Positions 23,923 through 32,521 of a DNA stretch of 64,000 nucleotides are shown here, in pieces. The DNA lies in contig NZ_LMID01000012.1 of NCBI RefSeq assembly GCF_001428605.1, positions 310,001-374,000 of the forward strand, given 5' to 3'. The stretch is from Sphingomonas sp. Root720 (GTDB lineage Bacteria > Pseudomonadota > Alphaproteobacteria > Sphingomonadales > Sphingomonadaceae). A program made the position numbers and the translations under genes. Each line of letters opens with the position of its first letter. The first letter of the stretch is position 1. Under the pieces are notes generated by a model that saw only the letters and a program-made list of their open reading frames with translations, ran no database searches and was not told the origin of the DNA.

Positions 23923-24279
23923 ATGACGACCACCACCGCCCGCCCGCGCCCCGCCGCGCTGACGCTGACGCCGTCGGCCGAGGCGCGTATCGCCAGGCTG
24001 ATGGCGGATGCCCCCGAGGGTGCGATCGGCGTCAAGCTGTCGACCCCGCGCCGAGGCTGTTCGGGACTCGCCTATTCGGTCGACTATGTCACCGAGGCCG
24101 ATCCGTTCGACGAGAAGATCGAGACTCCGGGCGGCACCTTCTACGTCGACGGCGGGTCGATCCTTTACCTGATCGGATCGGCGATGGACTGGGTCGAGGA
24201 CGACTTCACCGCCGGCTTCGTCTTCAACAACCCCAACGCCAAGGGCAGCTGCGGCTGCGGCGAGAGCTTCACGGTCTGA
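23923..24279 (+). CDS. sufA: A-type iron-sulfur carrier (SufA-like)
   Basis: A 118-residue HesB/IscA-family carrier that passes clusters from the scaffold to apoproteins. The three cysteines of the family are present: one in STPRRGCSGLAYSV and two in GSCGCGESF. An in-frame ATG at 23899 would add eight residues; the ATG at 23923 is chosen because GGAG precedes it by eight bases. It is the last gene of the suf operon, about 58 bases after sufT. Confidence 0.93.
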   Translation: MTTTTARPRPAALTLTPSAEARIARLMADAPEGAIGVKLSTPRRGCSGLAYSVDYVTEADPFDEKIETPGGTFYVDGGSILYLIGSAMDWVEDDFTAGFVFNNPNAKGSCGCGESFTV

Positions 24280-24403
24280 GCCGGGGCGGCGCGGGCCGCT
24301 TGTTCCCGCCGGCCCGCCGCCAAGCCGCGCGCGCCGATATTCCATGGCGGAATCGCGCGAGCCCCTTGCCGTCCCCGCGCGCCCGACATAAGGCCGAAAC
24401 TCG

Positions 24404-25999
24404 ATGTTCCGGTCCACACCACCCGTAACGCCGCCGTCCGGCTGGTGGACGCGACCCTGGTATATCGCTGCCCTTGCGATCCTGTCGATCGTTCCGCTGA
24501 TCCGACCCGAAGTGCCGCCGCTCGTCGACCTGATGGGGCATATGGGGCGCTACAGGGTCGAGTTGTCCGATCCCTCCTCGCCGCTGCTGACCGAATATTT
24601 CAGCTTCCAATGGGCGCTGATGGGCAATCTGGGCGTCGACCTGCTGATCGTGCCCATGGCCAAGATCTTCGGCCTCGAGCTCGGCGTGAAGCTGATCGTC
24701 ATGGCCGTGCCGGCGCTGACCCTGACCGGCCTGCTGCTGATCGCGCGCGAGGTGCACGGGCGGCTGCCGGCGACCGCCGCGCTGGTCGCGCCCTTCGCCT
24801 ATTGCTGGCCCTTTCAATGGGGGTTCATCAACTATGTCCTCGCCATGGCGCTGGCGCTCAACGCCTTCGCGCTGTGGCTCTATCTGGCAAGGATCGGGCG
24901 CATCCGGCTGCGCGCCGTCCTGTTCGTGCCGATCGGCTGCCTGGTGTGGCTCGCGCACGGCTTCGCCTGGGGCGTGCTGGGCCTGCTGGCCTTTTCGGCC
25001 GAGATCGTGCGGATGCGCGACGTCGAGGGACGCGGCTTCCTCGAATCGCTGTGGCGCGGGGTACTCCACTGCCTGCCGCTCGCCCCGCCGATGCTGCTGA
25101 TGGTGCTGTGGCGGTCGGGCGACGTACAGGGCGAAACGGCCGACTGGTTCAACTGGAAGGCCAAATATGTCTATCTGGTCTCCTCGCTGCGCACCCAGTG
25201 GATGGAGTTCGACATCGGGCTGGTGTCGCTGCTGATCCTGCTCGTGCTGTTCGGGATCGGGTCGATCGGCTGGCGCGGCATCGGCGTCGACATGCGCCGC
25301 ACCCTCGGCGTCGCCACCCTCGTGCTGATCATCGCTTATGCGCTGATGCCGCGCATCGTCATCGGGTCGGCCTATGCCGACATGCGGCTCGCCCCCTATG
25401 TCGTGGCGATCGGGGTGATCGGGCTGGTGCCGCGCTTCACCGACCGGGCGGCGCTGAATCTCGTCGCGCTGTTCGCGCTGCTCGTCTTCGGTGTCCGCGT
25501 CTGGCAGGCGACCGAACAATTCGCCGGCTTCTCCGCCTATCAGGAGAAGCAGCTCGCCGCGCTCGATCATGTCGACCGCAACAGCCGCATCTTCGCGCTG
25601 GTCGAGCTGCCCTGCCTGTCGCGCTGGGAGTCGCCGCGACTCGAACATCTCGGCGCGATGGCGATCGTCCGGCGCGAATCCTTCGTCAACGGCCAGTGGA
25701 CGATGGCGGGCGCGCAGCTGCTGTCGATCAAATATGCCCCCGCCAAGGGCTATGCCGAGGATCCGACCCAGGTGATGCGCCCGCGCCGCTGCCGGGCGCC
25801 TCGCTCGCGGAGCATCGAAAGCTCGATCGCGCTCTTCCCGCGCGACGCCTTCGACTATCTCTGGCTGATCAACGCCTCGCGCGAGCACTGGCCGATCAAC
25901 GATCCGTCGCTGAAGCTGATCTGGAACGGCGGCGAGCGCGGCGCGCTCTACAGCATCCAGGAGGACGCCGAGCCCTTCCGGTTCAAGCCGGTACGCTGA
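24404..25999 (+). CDS. polytopic membrane protein, GT-C-like
   Basis: A 531-residue protein with about ten hydrophobic segments between residues 20 and 365 and a soluble C-terminal domain of about 165 residues. The layout (an Asp-rich first loop, PLVDLMGHMGRYRV at residues about 40-53, then many helices and a soluble tail) resembles GT-C glycosyltransferases that use polyprenyl-phosphate sugars, but no family signature was recognised. The gene faces a gtrA/glycosyltransferase operon, which supports a role in envelope glycosylation. Enzyme activity is inference. Confidence 0.65.
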   Translation: MFRSTPPVTPPSGWWTRPWYIAALAILSIVPLIRPEVPPLVDLMGHMGRYRVELSDPSSPLLTEYFSFQWALMGNLGVDLLIVPMAKIFGLELGVKLIVMAVPALTLTGLLLIAREVHGRLPATAALVAPFAYCWPFQWGFINYVLAMALALNAFALWLYLARIGRIRLRAVLFVPIGCLVWLAHGFAWGVLGLLAFSAEIVRMRDVEGRGFLESLWRGVLHCLPLAPPMLLMVLWRSGDVQGETADWFNWKAKYVYLVSSLRTQWMEFDIGLVSLLILLVLFGIGSIGWRGIGVDMRRTLGVATLVLIIAYALMPRIVIGSAYADMRLAPYVVAIGVIGLVPRFTDRAALNLVALFALLVFGVRVWQATEQFAGFSAYQEKQLAALDHVDRNSRIFALVELPCLSRWESPRLEHLGAMAIVRRESFVNGQWTMAGAQLLSIKYAPAKGYAEDPTQVMRPRRCRAPRSRSIESSIALFPRDAFDYLWLINASREHWPINDPSLKLIWNGGERGALYSIQEDAEPFRFKPVR

Positions 26000-26027
26000 T
26001 CGATCGGCTGCGCGCCCTATCGAAGAC

Positions 26028-26756
26028 CTAGACTTTCGGCTCGCCCACGATCGCGATCGAGACGCCGAACGGAAGCGGCATGCTGGCGACCCAGAAGCGT
26101 TCGGCGCCGAACAGCCCCTTCAGGATCGCGTTGACCGGGCGGGACGGCATCGCGTCGTCGCCCCCTTCCTTGCCGCCGACCTTGCGGATCAGCCGCACCG
26201 CCGCGATCAGCGGGAACAGCACGCTGTTGAAATGGGTCATGAAGCGCGGCTTCAGCCCCGCCTGCCCGAACACGGCGCGCAGCCCTGCGCCGGTATAGCG
26301 GCGCTGGTGATGGTGGGCGACATCGTGCGCGCTCCACATCCATGGCGCCCCGGGCACGGTGACGAGGATGCGGCCGCCCGGCGCAAGCTTGCCGCGCAGA
26401 TGAGCCAGCGCCTCGACGTCGCCGGGGATATGCTCGAGCACGTCGAGCAGGACGATCAGGTCGTAGGCGCCGTCGTCAAGCGGGACGTTCGGCAGATAGC
26501 CGCCCTTGATCCGCAGGCCGCTGCGCCGTTCGGCAAAGGCCCGGGCGCCGTCGTCGGGCTCGATCGCGTCGACCGTGCCGTAGCGCTTGAGCAGGTCCAG
26601 GTTCGAGCCGGTGCCCGCCCCGACCTCGAGGATGCGCATCGGCCCCGGCTTCGGCCGGTGGCGCTCGATCAGGGCGGCGATGATCCGGCGGCGGGCGACG
26701 AACCACCAATGGTCCTGGTCGATCTCCGCCATGCGGTCGTAGGTGGCGCGGTCCAT
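26028..26756 (-). CDS. class I SAM-dependent methyltransferase
   Basis: A 242-residue protein with the Rossmann SAM-binding motif LEVGAGTGSNLDLLK (residues about 43-57), acidic IEPDD after beta-2 and LLDVLEHIPGDVEAL after beta-4, as in UbiG/type-11 methyltransferases. The C terminus has a hydrophobic helix (FNSVLFPLIAAVRLIRKV) often seen in lipid- or sugar-acting members. It starts one base into the stop of the upstream glycosyltransferase (TGATG), so it is co-translated. Substrate unknown, probably a lipid-linked sugar or polyprenyl compound. Confidence 0.88.
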   Translation of the reverse strand: MDRATYDRMAEIDQDHWWFVARRRIIAALIERHRPKPGPMRILEVGAGTGSNLDLLKRYGTVDAIEPDDGARAFAERRSGLRIKGGYLPNVPLDDGAYDLIVLLDVLEHIPGDVEALAHLRGKLAPGGRILVTVPGAPWMWSAHDVAHHHQRRYTGAGLRAVFGQAGLKPRFMTHFNSVLFPLIAAVRLIRKVGGKEGGDDAMPSRPVNAILKGLFGAERFWVASMPLPFGVSIAIVGEPKV

Positions 26757-27733
26757 CAGTCGTCGCCCTTCGCTTCGGGATCGGCACAGCCGATCCGCTG
26801 GCGGACGATGTAGATCGGCCGCTTCTTGGTTTCGACCAGGATGCGACCGACATATTCGCCGAGAATGCCGAGCGAGAGCAGCTGGACGCCACCGAGGAAC
26901 AGGGTCGCGACCATCAGCGAGGGATAGCCCGCCACGTCGGCGCCGTAGATCAGGGTGCGCACGCCGATATAGACCGCATAGACCAGCGCGACGATGGCGA
27001 TCACCGCGCCGACATAGGACCAGACCCGCAACGGCGCGGTCGAGGCCGAGGTGATGCCGTCGATCGCGAGCTGCCAGAGCTTCCAATAGTTGAACTTGGT
27101 GGTGCCGACGGCGCGCTCGGCGCGGTCATATTCGACCGCGGTCTGGCGGAAGCCCGACCAGGCGAACAGGCCCTTCATGAAGCGGTTGCGCTCGGGCATG
27201 CGCTTGATCACCTCGACGACCTTGCGGTCGAGCAGGCGAAAGTCGCCGGCATGCTCGGGGATCTTGTCCATCGAGAGCCAGTTGTGCGCGCGATAATAGA
27301 GGTCGGCGGTCAGCCGCTTGGGCAGCGAGTCGGTCATGCGGTTGCGTCGCACGCCATAGACGACCTCATAGCCGTCGCGCCATTTGTCGAGCATCGCCCC
27401 GATCACCTCGGGCGGATCCTGCATGTCGACGTCGATCGGCACCACTACCGCGCCGCGCGCATGATCGAGCCCCGCCGACAGCGCGGCTTCCTTGCCGAAA
27501 TTGCGTGACAGCGACAGCGCGGTGACCCGGGGATCGGCATCGTGCGCGACGAGGATCGCCGCCATCGTCCGGTCGGTGCTGCCGTCGTCGATGAAGACGA
27601 TCTCCCAGCCGATGGGCGCCCCCGCGGGATCGCGCAGCGCGTCGAGCACGCGCGTCATCCGGGCGACGAAGGGGACGATCGCCTCCTCCTCGTCCTTCAC
27701 CGGCGCGATGATCGAGAGGACGGGTCCGCTCAT
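26756..27733 (-). CDS. family 2 glycosyltransferase (GtrB/DPM1-like)
   Basis: Likely transfers a hexose from a nucleotide sugar to polyprenyl phosphate. The 325-residue protein has the GT-A fold segments LSIIAPVKDEEEAI, EIVFIDDGSTDRT, IDVDMQDPPEVI (DXD region) and KGLFAWSGF, followed by two C-terminal membrane helices at about residues 235-300, as in GtrB and ArnC. The ATG at 27733 overlaps the gtrA stop by four bases, which decides it over an ATG four codons upstream. Pairing with GtrA is the classical flippase plus transferase set. Confidence 0.92.
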   Translation of the reverse strand: MSGPVLSIIAPVKDEEEAIVPFVARMTRVLDALRDPAGAPIGWEIVFIDDGSTDRTMAAILVAHDADPRVTALSLSRNFGKEAALSAGLDHARGAVVVPIDVDMQDPPEVIGAMLDKWRDGYEVVYGVRRNRMTDSLPKRLTADLYYRAHNWLSMDKIPEHAGDFRLLDRKVVEVIKRMPERNRFMKGLFAWSGFRQTAVEYDRAERAVGTTKFNYWKLWQLAIDGITSASTAPLRVWSYVGAVIAIVALVYAVYIGVRTLIYGADVAGYPSLMVATLFLGGVQLLSLGILGEYVGRILVETKKRPIYIVRQRIGCADPEAKGDD

Positions 27734-28146
27734 TCGAATACCCATTGGCGGTTCAGCCAGAAGACGAGGAGCGGCGTCACGCCCAGCACCAGAGGATAGG
27801 GGGACCAGATCGGAAGGTCCAGATGCCGGACGAGCAGCCAGACCCACAGGCTGTTGAGCGCGAAGCTGACGAGCGAGACGATGGCGAAGCGGAAGATGCG
27901 GACCCCCTGCCGGTCGCGCCCGCCATGGCCGCGGAAGCTCCACTGGCCATGGGCGACATAGCCGGTGCTCGCCGCGCCGATGAAACCCGCGGTCCAGGCG
28001 AGGTTGGGATCCCAGCCGGCCAGCTTCACCAGCCCATGGTAGATCCCGATGTTGACCAGGGAGGCGAGCATCCCGGTGATCGCATAGCGGACCAGCTGGC
28101 CGAGGAGGAGCATGCGCTCGCGGGGTATGAAGGGCGCCTCCGGCAT
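27730..28146 (-). CDS. GtrA-family membrane protein
   Basis: A 138-residue protein with four hydrophobic segments and the typical GtrA features: LVRYAITGMLASLVNIGIYH at the first helix and the C-terminal FWLNRQWVFE. Members are thought to flip polyprenyl-phosphate-linked sugars across the inner membrane. It is the first gene of a gtrA-glycosyltransferase-methyltransferase operon. Confidence 0.92.
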   Translation of the reverse strand: MPEAPFIPRERMLLLGQLVRYAITGMLASLVNIGIYHGLVKLAGWDPNLAWTAGFIGAASTGYVAHGQWSFRGHGGRDRQGVRIFRFAIVSLVSFALNSLWVWLLVRHLDLPIWSPYPLVLGVTPLLVFWLNRQWVFE

Positions 28147-28428
28147 CGCCGCGCCATTCCACAAAAGCGGAAGCGGCTCAAGCGTCCCCATCGACGAGCT
28201 GAAGCGCTCTCTCGCCTGACGATGGCATGGGGAACACGCTCCCCGGGGAAAGGGAACCCCGAAGGAGCGCCTCCCGTGGGGCGGAAATTGCCAGTCCGGT
28301 CCCCCCGTATCCGTTCCCGGATGCGGCGAAGACAGCATGACGAAGCTGAACCTCGCCCGAACGGATGCGAAACGGGGCACGATTTTCGTCGATTGCGGCG
28401 GGCGGCCGGGCGGCCTAATCGAGAGCCG
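28147..28428. other. divergent intergenic region with a long hairpin
   Basis: No gene is seen in these 282 bases between two divergent envelope genes. GCTCCCCGGGG (28238-28248) pairs with CCCCGAAGGAGC (28257-28268) in an 11-bp stem with one bulge and an eight-base loop. Neither side has a T run, so it is not an obvious terminator; it may be leader structure of gtrA. Confidence 0.4.
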
Positions 28429-30237
28429 ATGCAGGACGAGAACGACGCGCAGTTCGAAGATCGGCTGATGGCCTGGGTCGAGCACCGCTGGCGCACGGCC
28501 TTCTGGCTGATGTTCGCCGGGGCTTGCGCCTATTTCCTCTATTATAAATGGGGCCAGGTCCGCTGGCTTGGGCTCAGCGATACCGACGACAATCTGCGGC
28601 TGGCCGAGGTGAAGGCCTGGCTCGCCGGACAGGGCTGGTTCGACCTGCGTCAGTACAAGCTCGCACCGCCCGGCGGGCTCAACGTCCACTGGTCGCGGAT
28701 CGTCGACCTGCCGATCGCCGGGCTGATCCTGATCTTCCGACCGCTGGTCGGCGAGTTCACCGCCGAGCGGATCGCCTGCGCGGTGGCGCCGATGCTGGCG
28801 CTGGCGCCGGCGCTGTGGGCGCTGATCCTGACGGTGCGGCGGATCGTCCATCCGCGCGCCTATCCGATCGCCTTCGCGGTGCTGCTGTGCGCACAGACCA
28901 CGCTGTTCATGTGGATGCCGCTGCGCATCGACCATCATGGCTGGCAGCTGGCGATGCTGACGCTCGTCGTCGCCGGGATCGCCGACCGCCACCCGCAGCG
29001 CGGCGGCGCCACGGCGGGCCTGGCCACCGCGGTATCGCTCGGCATCGGGCTGGAGCTGATCCCGATGATGGCGGTGGCGGGCGCATCGATCGCGCTGCGC
29101 TGGACCTGGGACCGGGAACAGGCGCCCCGGCTGCGCGCCTATGCGGTGGCGCTGGGGGGGGGCTGCGCACTCGCCTACGCCGGCTTCGCATCCCATGACA
29201 ACCGGCAGATGCTGTGCGACGTGCTGTCGCCGGTCTATCTGTCGACCCTGCTGCTGACGTCGGCGCTGATGCTGCTGCTCGGCCTCGTCACCATCCGGGG
29301 CCGCTGGTGGCGCCTCGCCGCGCTCGCCGTCGCCGGCGGCATCATCGCCGCCTTCTTCGCGCTGAACTTCCCGCAATGCCTGGGCCGGCCCGAGGCGATC
29401 TCGCCCGAGCTCGATCGGCTGTGGTTCGCCAATATCCGCGAGGTGAAGCCGCTCACCACCAAGCCGTGGCGCGACGCGCTGCTGACCGCCTGGCTGCCGC
29501 TGATCGGCACGGCCGGCGCGATCATCGCCTTCTGGCGCGCGCGCCGCACCGCGCAGGCTCCGGCCTGGGCGACGATCGCGCTGCTCAGCCTGCTGGCGAC
29601 GGCGGGGCTGGCCTGGCAGTCGCGCTTCGGCCCGCAGGCGCAGCTGATGGGCGTCTATGGCGCGACTGCGCTCGGCTGGTGGCTGCTGCCGCGCCTGCTC
29701 GACTCGGGATCGGCGCTGGTGCGGGTCGGCGGCACCCTGCTCGCCTTCTTCGCGCTGTCGGGCCAGATCGCCCAGTTCGTGGCGATGATCCCCAGGCCAG
29801 CGAAGGAGGTCCGCAAGGAGAAGGCACGCGCGCTGACCGATCGCCAGCCGCGCCGCTGCGCCACCATTCCCTCGCTCGCCCAGCTCGACCGACTACCGCC
29901 CGCGACGATGCTGACCTTCGTCGACCTCGGACCGCGGCTGATCACGATCACGAAGCACAGCGCGGTCGCCGGCCCCTATCATCGCAACGGCGACGCCATC
30001 CTCGACGTCCAGCACAGCTTCCGCGCGACCTCGCCGGAGGTGGCGCACGCGGTGATGAGGCGCCGCGGCGCGACGATGCTGCTGCTCTGCCCCGGCATGG
30101 CCGAATCGACCATCTACAAGGCGCAGTCGCCGAACGGGTTCTATGCGCAGTTGATGGACGGAAAAATACCCGGCTGGCTGGAGCCAGTCGGGTTGCCGGA
30201 AAATTCCCCGTTCCGGTTGTGGAAGGTTATAGGCTAG
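28429..30237 (+). CDS. polytopic membrane protein, GT-C/PMT-like
   Basis: A 602-residue protein with about eleven hydrophobic segments to residue 450 and a soluble tail. The first periplasmic loop carries LSDTDDNLRLAEVKAWL (acidic Asp pair near residue 52) and APPGGLNVHWSRIVDLP, the position of the catalytic Asp in GT-C enzymes; MWMPLRIDHHGWQ holds a His pair in a later loop. Similar proteins have sometimes been named AcrB-like, but no RND features are present. The ATG at 28429 starts the first conserved segment. Probably a lipid-linked sugar transferase; substrate unknown. Confidence 0.68.
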   Translation: MQDENDAQFEDRLMAWVEHRWRTAFWLMFAGACAYFLYYKWGQVRWLGLSDTDDNLRLAEVKAWLAGQGWFDLRQYKLAPPGGLNVHWSRIVDLPIAGLILIFRPLVGEFTAERIACAVAPMLALAPALWALILTVRRIVHPRAYPIAFAVLLCAQTTLFMWMPLRIDHHGWQLAMLTLVVAGIADRHPQRGGATAGLATAVSLGIGLELIPMMAVAGASIALRWTWDREQAPRLRAYAVALGGGCALAYAGFASHDNRQMLCDVLSPVYLSTLLLTSALMLLLGLVTIRGRWWRLAALAVAGGIIAAFFALNFPQCLGRPEAISPELDRLWFANIREVKPLTTKPWRDALLTAWLPLIGTAGAIIAFWRARRTAQAPAWATIALLSLLATAGLAWQSRFGPQAQLMGVYGATALGWWLLPRLLDSGSALVRVGGTLLAFFALSGQIAQFVAMIPRPAKEVRKEKARALTDRQPRRCATIPSLAQLDRLPPATMLTFVDLGPRLITITKHSAVAGPYHRNGDAILDVQHSFRATSPEVAHAVMRRRGATMLLLCPGMAESTIYKAQSPNGFYAQLMDGKIPGWLEPVGLPENSPFRLWKVIG

Positions 30238-30366
30238 ACCTTCGTATATCGCTTCGGCCGCTTTCGTGGCCGGAAGAGGTGAGCGTGATACCGCGAAACT
30301 GGAGGGAAACGCGGTACCACGCTCCGGGTGGGTCCAGGGTCGAGCCCCCGGACCTGCCCCTTTCGA
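30238..30366. other. intergenic hairpins between convergent genes
   Basis: Two small stems are visible: TACCGCG (30289-30295) with CGCGGTA (30310-30316), and CGGCC/GGCCG around 30255-30273. GGTCC and GGACC further right could pair too. None has a U tract. They may end transcription of the two convergent genes, but this is weak. Confidence 0.35.
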
Positions 30367-31515
30367 TTAGACCGAGAAGATCGAATCAGCGGTGAAGTCG
30401 GTAGCGGTCATGCCGTCGAGCTTAATCATGGCGTTGATCGACGCAGCCACGCCGCCATTGTCGTCATAGAACAGATAGGTGTCGCTGCCGACCTGGATCG
30501 CCGCGATCTTGTTGACCGAACCACCGTCGATGAGGCCCTGCGCATAGGTATAGGCGGCCTCGGCCGAGGCGATGGTGATGCCGGCCTGGGCATAGACGAT
30601 GTTGCCGGTGCCGATGCCGATCGAGCCGCCGATGTCGACCTTGTCCTCGCCGATAGCGAAGTCGGTGATCTGGTCGGCGAAATAGGCCAGCGCGCCGGTG
30701 GTGTCGAAGGCCGCGTCGCCCGCGGCGAAGCGGAACAGGTCGTCGCCCGCACCGCCGGTCAGCACGTCGATCCCGGTGCCGCCGACCAGCGTATCCTTGC
30801 CGAGGTCGCCGAACAGGATGTCGTTGCCTTCGTCGCCCTGGACGAGATCGTTGCCCTGGCCGCCGCGGAGGATGTCGTTGCCTTCGCCGCCAGAGATGGT
30901 GTCGTTGCCCTTGTTGCCGTTGACGATGTCATTGCCTTCGCCGCCGAAGATCAGGTCGTCGTCGGCACCGCCATTGATGCGGTCGTTGCCCAGGCCGCCG
31001 AGCAGCGTGTCGTCGCCGGCATTGCCCTGAATATAATCGTTGCCGGCGCCGCCGTCGATATAGTCGTCGCCATCGGCGCTCGGGTCACCGGTCAGATCGA
31101 AGCCGTAGAGATGGTCATTGCCGTTGCCGCCGACGATCCTGTCGTCACCCGCGCCGCCGAACACGTTGCTCGCGGCGTTGCTGGTGGTGATCTCGTCGTC
31201 GCCGTCGAGGCCGTAATAGATCGCCTTGCCGCCGGTGAAGGTCAGCGTGTCGTCGCCCGAGCCGCCGATCACCAGGCTGGTGGCCGAGCTGTCGGTGAAG
31301 CTGAGACGGCCCGCGGTCGACGCCGCCTGCAGCTCCGACGCGCGGAACTGGAGCGAAACGCCGTCCTGAGAGGTCAGGAAAACCGTGTCGAAGCTGGTCG
31401 GGGTGACGGTGAGGCTGGACGCGGGGGTCGCAGCGTTGAAAACGATCTGGTCGACCGCCCCGTTGAAGGTTTCAGCCTGCTTGGCCGTCATCGTCTCGAA
31501 CAAATAAACCGTCAT
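30367..31515 (-). CDS. RTX (GGxGxDxU repeat) calcium-binding protein
   Basis: A 382-residue acidic protein with no N-terminal signal peptide. From about residue 84 to 264 it carries many nonapeptide repeats of the GGxGxDxUx type (GGSGDDTLTF, GGAGDDRIV, GGEGNDIVN, GGAGDDLFRF), which bind Ca2+ in a beta roll. The C terminus (hydrophobic TDFTADSIFSV) fits an uncleaved type I secretion signal. It is therefore probably exported by an ABC/MFP/TolC system, none of which is in this window. No enzymatic domain is visible in the first 80 residues. RBS AGGAG is placed well before the ATG. Confidence 0.9.
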   Translation of the reverse strand: MTVYLFETMTAKQAETFNGAVDQIVFNAATPASSLTVTPTSFDTVFLTSQDGVSLQFRASELQAASTAGRLSFTDSSATSLVIGGSGDDTLTFTGGKAIYYGLDGDDEITTSNAASNVFGGAGDDRIVGGNGNDHLYGFDLTGDPSADGDDYIDGGAGNDYIQGNAGDDTLLGGLGNDRINGGADDDLIFGGEGNDIVNGNKGNDTISGGEGNDILRGGQGNDLVQGDEGNDILFGDLGKDTLVGGTGIDVLTGGAGDDLFRFAAGDAAFDTTGALAYFADQITDFAIGEDKVDIGGSIGIGTGNIVYAQAGITIASAEAAYTYAQGLIDGGSVNKIAAIQVGSDTYLFYDDNGGVAASINAMIKLDGMTATDFTADSIFSV

Positions 31516-31569
31516 CTACAATTCTCCTGCCAGCGGCAGCGTCGCTGCCCCAATCCGAATGGATCTTTC

Positions 31570-31746
31570 GGCAGATAAAGCGAATCCAAGAATGTAGACC
31601 ATGCATATAAATTTTATAAAGACGGTCATAAATTTTCATATTGCGTGGAATAACAAATCATCTGCTACGTAAGCGTCGAACTACATCCAGATATATTTGG
31701 GTTTATTTCCGAATATATGAGTCAGTTCGGAAAATCTACTATCGCG
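31570..31746 (-). promoter_or_regulatory. AT-rich control region upstream of the RTX gene
   Basis: This stretch is far more AT-rich than the rest of the window. ATAAATTTT occurs twice, at 31607-31615 and 31628-31636, exactly 21 bases apart (two helical turns). ATATATT (31691-31697) and AATATAT (31712-31718) form an inverted repeat. The features look like activator or silencer binding sites for the RTX gene starting at 31515; no coding sequence is seen. Confidence 0.5.
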
Positions 31747-32415
31747 TCACTCGATGGCGAGGCGATATCCGATACCCGGCTCCGTCAGGACGATCCGCGG
31801 ATCGGACGGATCATCTTCGATCTTCTGGCGCAGCAAGCCGATATAGACGCGCAGATACTGGGTGTCGGCGGCGGCCGGGCCCCAGCCCGCGGCGAGCAGC
31901 CGGCGATGGCCGACGACATCGCCGGCCTGCCGCGCGAGCACCCGGAGCAGCGCATATTCCTTCGGCGACAGCCGCACCGTGCGGCCTGCGACGGTGACCC
32001 GCCGACTGCCGAAGTCGATCGCCAGAGCGCCGGCCCTGAACGGGCCGGGGGTCGCCGACGACCGGCCGCGCCGCCGTTCGGCGACCCGGATCCGCGACAG
32101 GATCTCGCGGTCCTCGCAGGGCGTGTCGACATAATCGTCGGCGCCCTCGTCGAGCGCGGCGATCTTCTCCTCCTCCTGGTCGCGACCGGAAAGGATGATC
32201 ATCGGCACGTCGCTTTCCTGCCGGATGGCGTGGACCAGCGCGCGCACGTCGAGATCGGCCAGCGCGCCATCGAGAAGGACGATGTCGGGCTCGACGTCGA
32301 GGGCGCGGGCCGCGGCCCGGTCGGGCTCGACGGCAATGGTGACACGATAACCGGCAGCGCCGAGCAGCGCAGACAGCGCCGGCTCGTCGCCCACCAACAA
32401 TATGTGGGCTGTCAT
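31747..32415 (-). CDS. OmpR/KdpE-family response regulator with atypical receiver
   Basis: A 222-residue regulator: receiver domain (residues 1-115) and OmpR-type winged helix (about 125-220, with LSPKEYALLRVLARQAGDVV and the C-terminal TEPGIGYRL). Phospho-acceptor D49 is present in IVLLDG and S76 in ILSGRD, but the conserved switch Lys (KPF in normal receivers) is T98 in VDTPCED, and the acidic pair is G9-D10 instead of two acids. Phosphorylation may therefore be weak or absent. No histidine kinase is adjacent. It ends about 230 bases upstream of the RTX gene start, so it may regulate it. Confidence 0.88.
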   Translation of the reverse strand: MTAHILLVGDEPALSALLGAAGYRVTIAVEPDRAAARALDVEPDIVLLDGALADLDVRALVHAIRQESDVPMIILSGRDQEEEKIAALDEGADDYVDTPCEDREILSRIRVAERRRGRSSATPGPFRAGALAIDFGSRRVTVAGRTVRLSPKEYALLRVLARQAGDVVGHRRLLAAGWGPAAADTQYLRVYIGLLRQKIEDDPSDPRIVLTEPGIGYRLAIE

Positions 32416-32521
32416 GAAGGACCTTTCGTTCCGCTCATGGGAACGCGGGGCTATACGGGCGCCGAGGCCCGACTATTCCCGGGGATTCGAAAAGCCTGTG
32501 TCGGAAATCCGCCCGAACGGG

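Noticed and set aside
24280-24403. GC-rich inverted repeat after sufA as suf terminator
   Set aside because: Arms such as GGCGGCGCGGGC and GGCCCGCCGCC pair only imperfectly and no T run follows on either strand.
28429-30237. Possible RND (AcrB-like) transporter
   Set aside because: Length (602 residues), helix layout and loops do not match RND pumps of about 1000 residues; a GT-C-like protein fits better.
30367-31515. Repetitive DNA in the RTX gene as a CRISPR or tandem repeat array
   Set aside because: The periodicity is codon-level (nonapeptide repeats) with diverged DNA, and it lies in one open reading frame.
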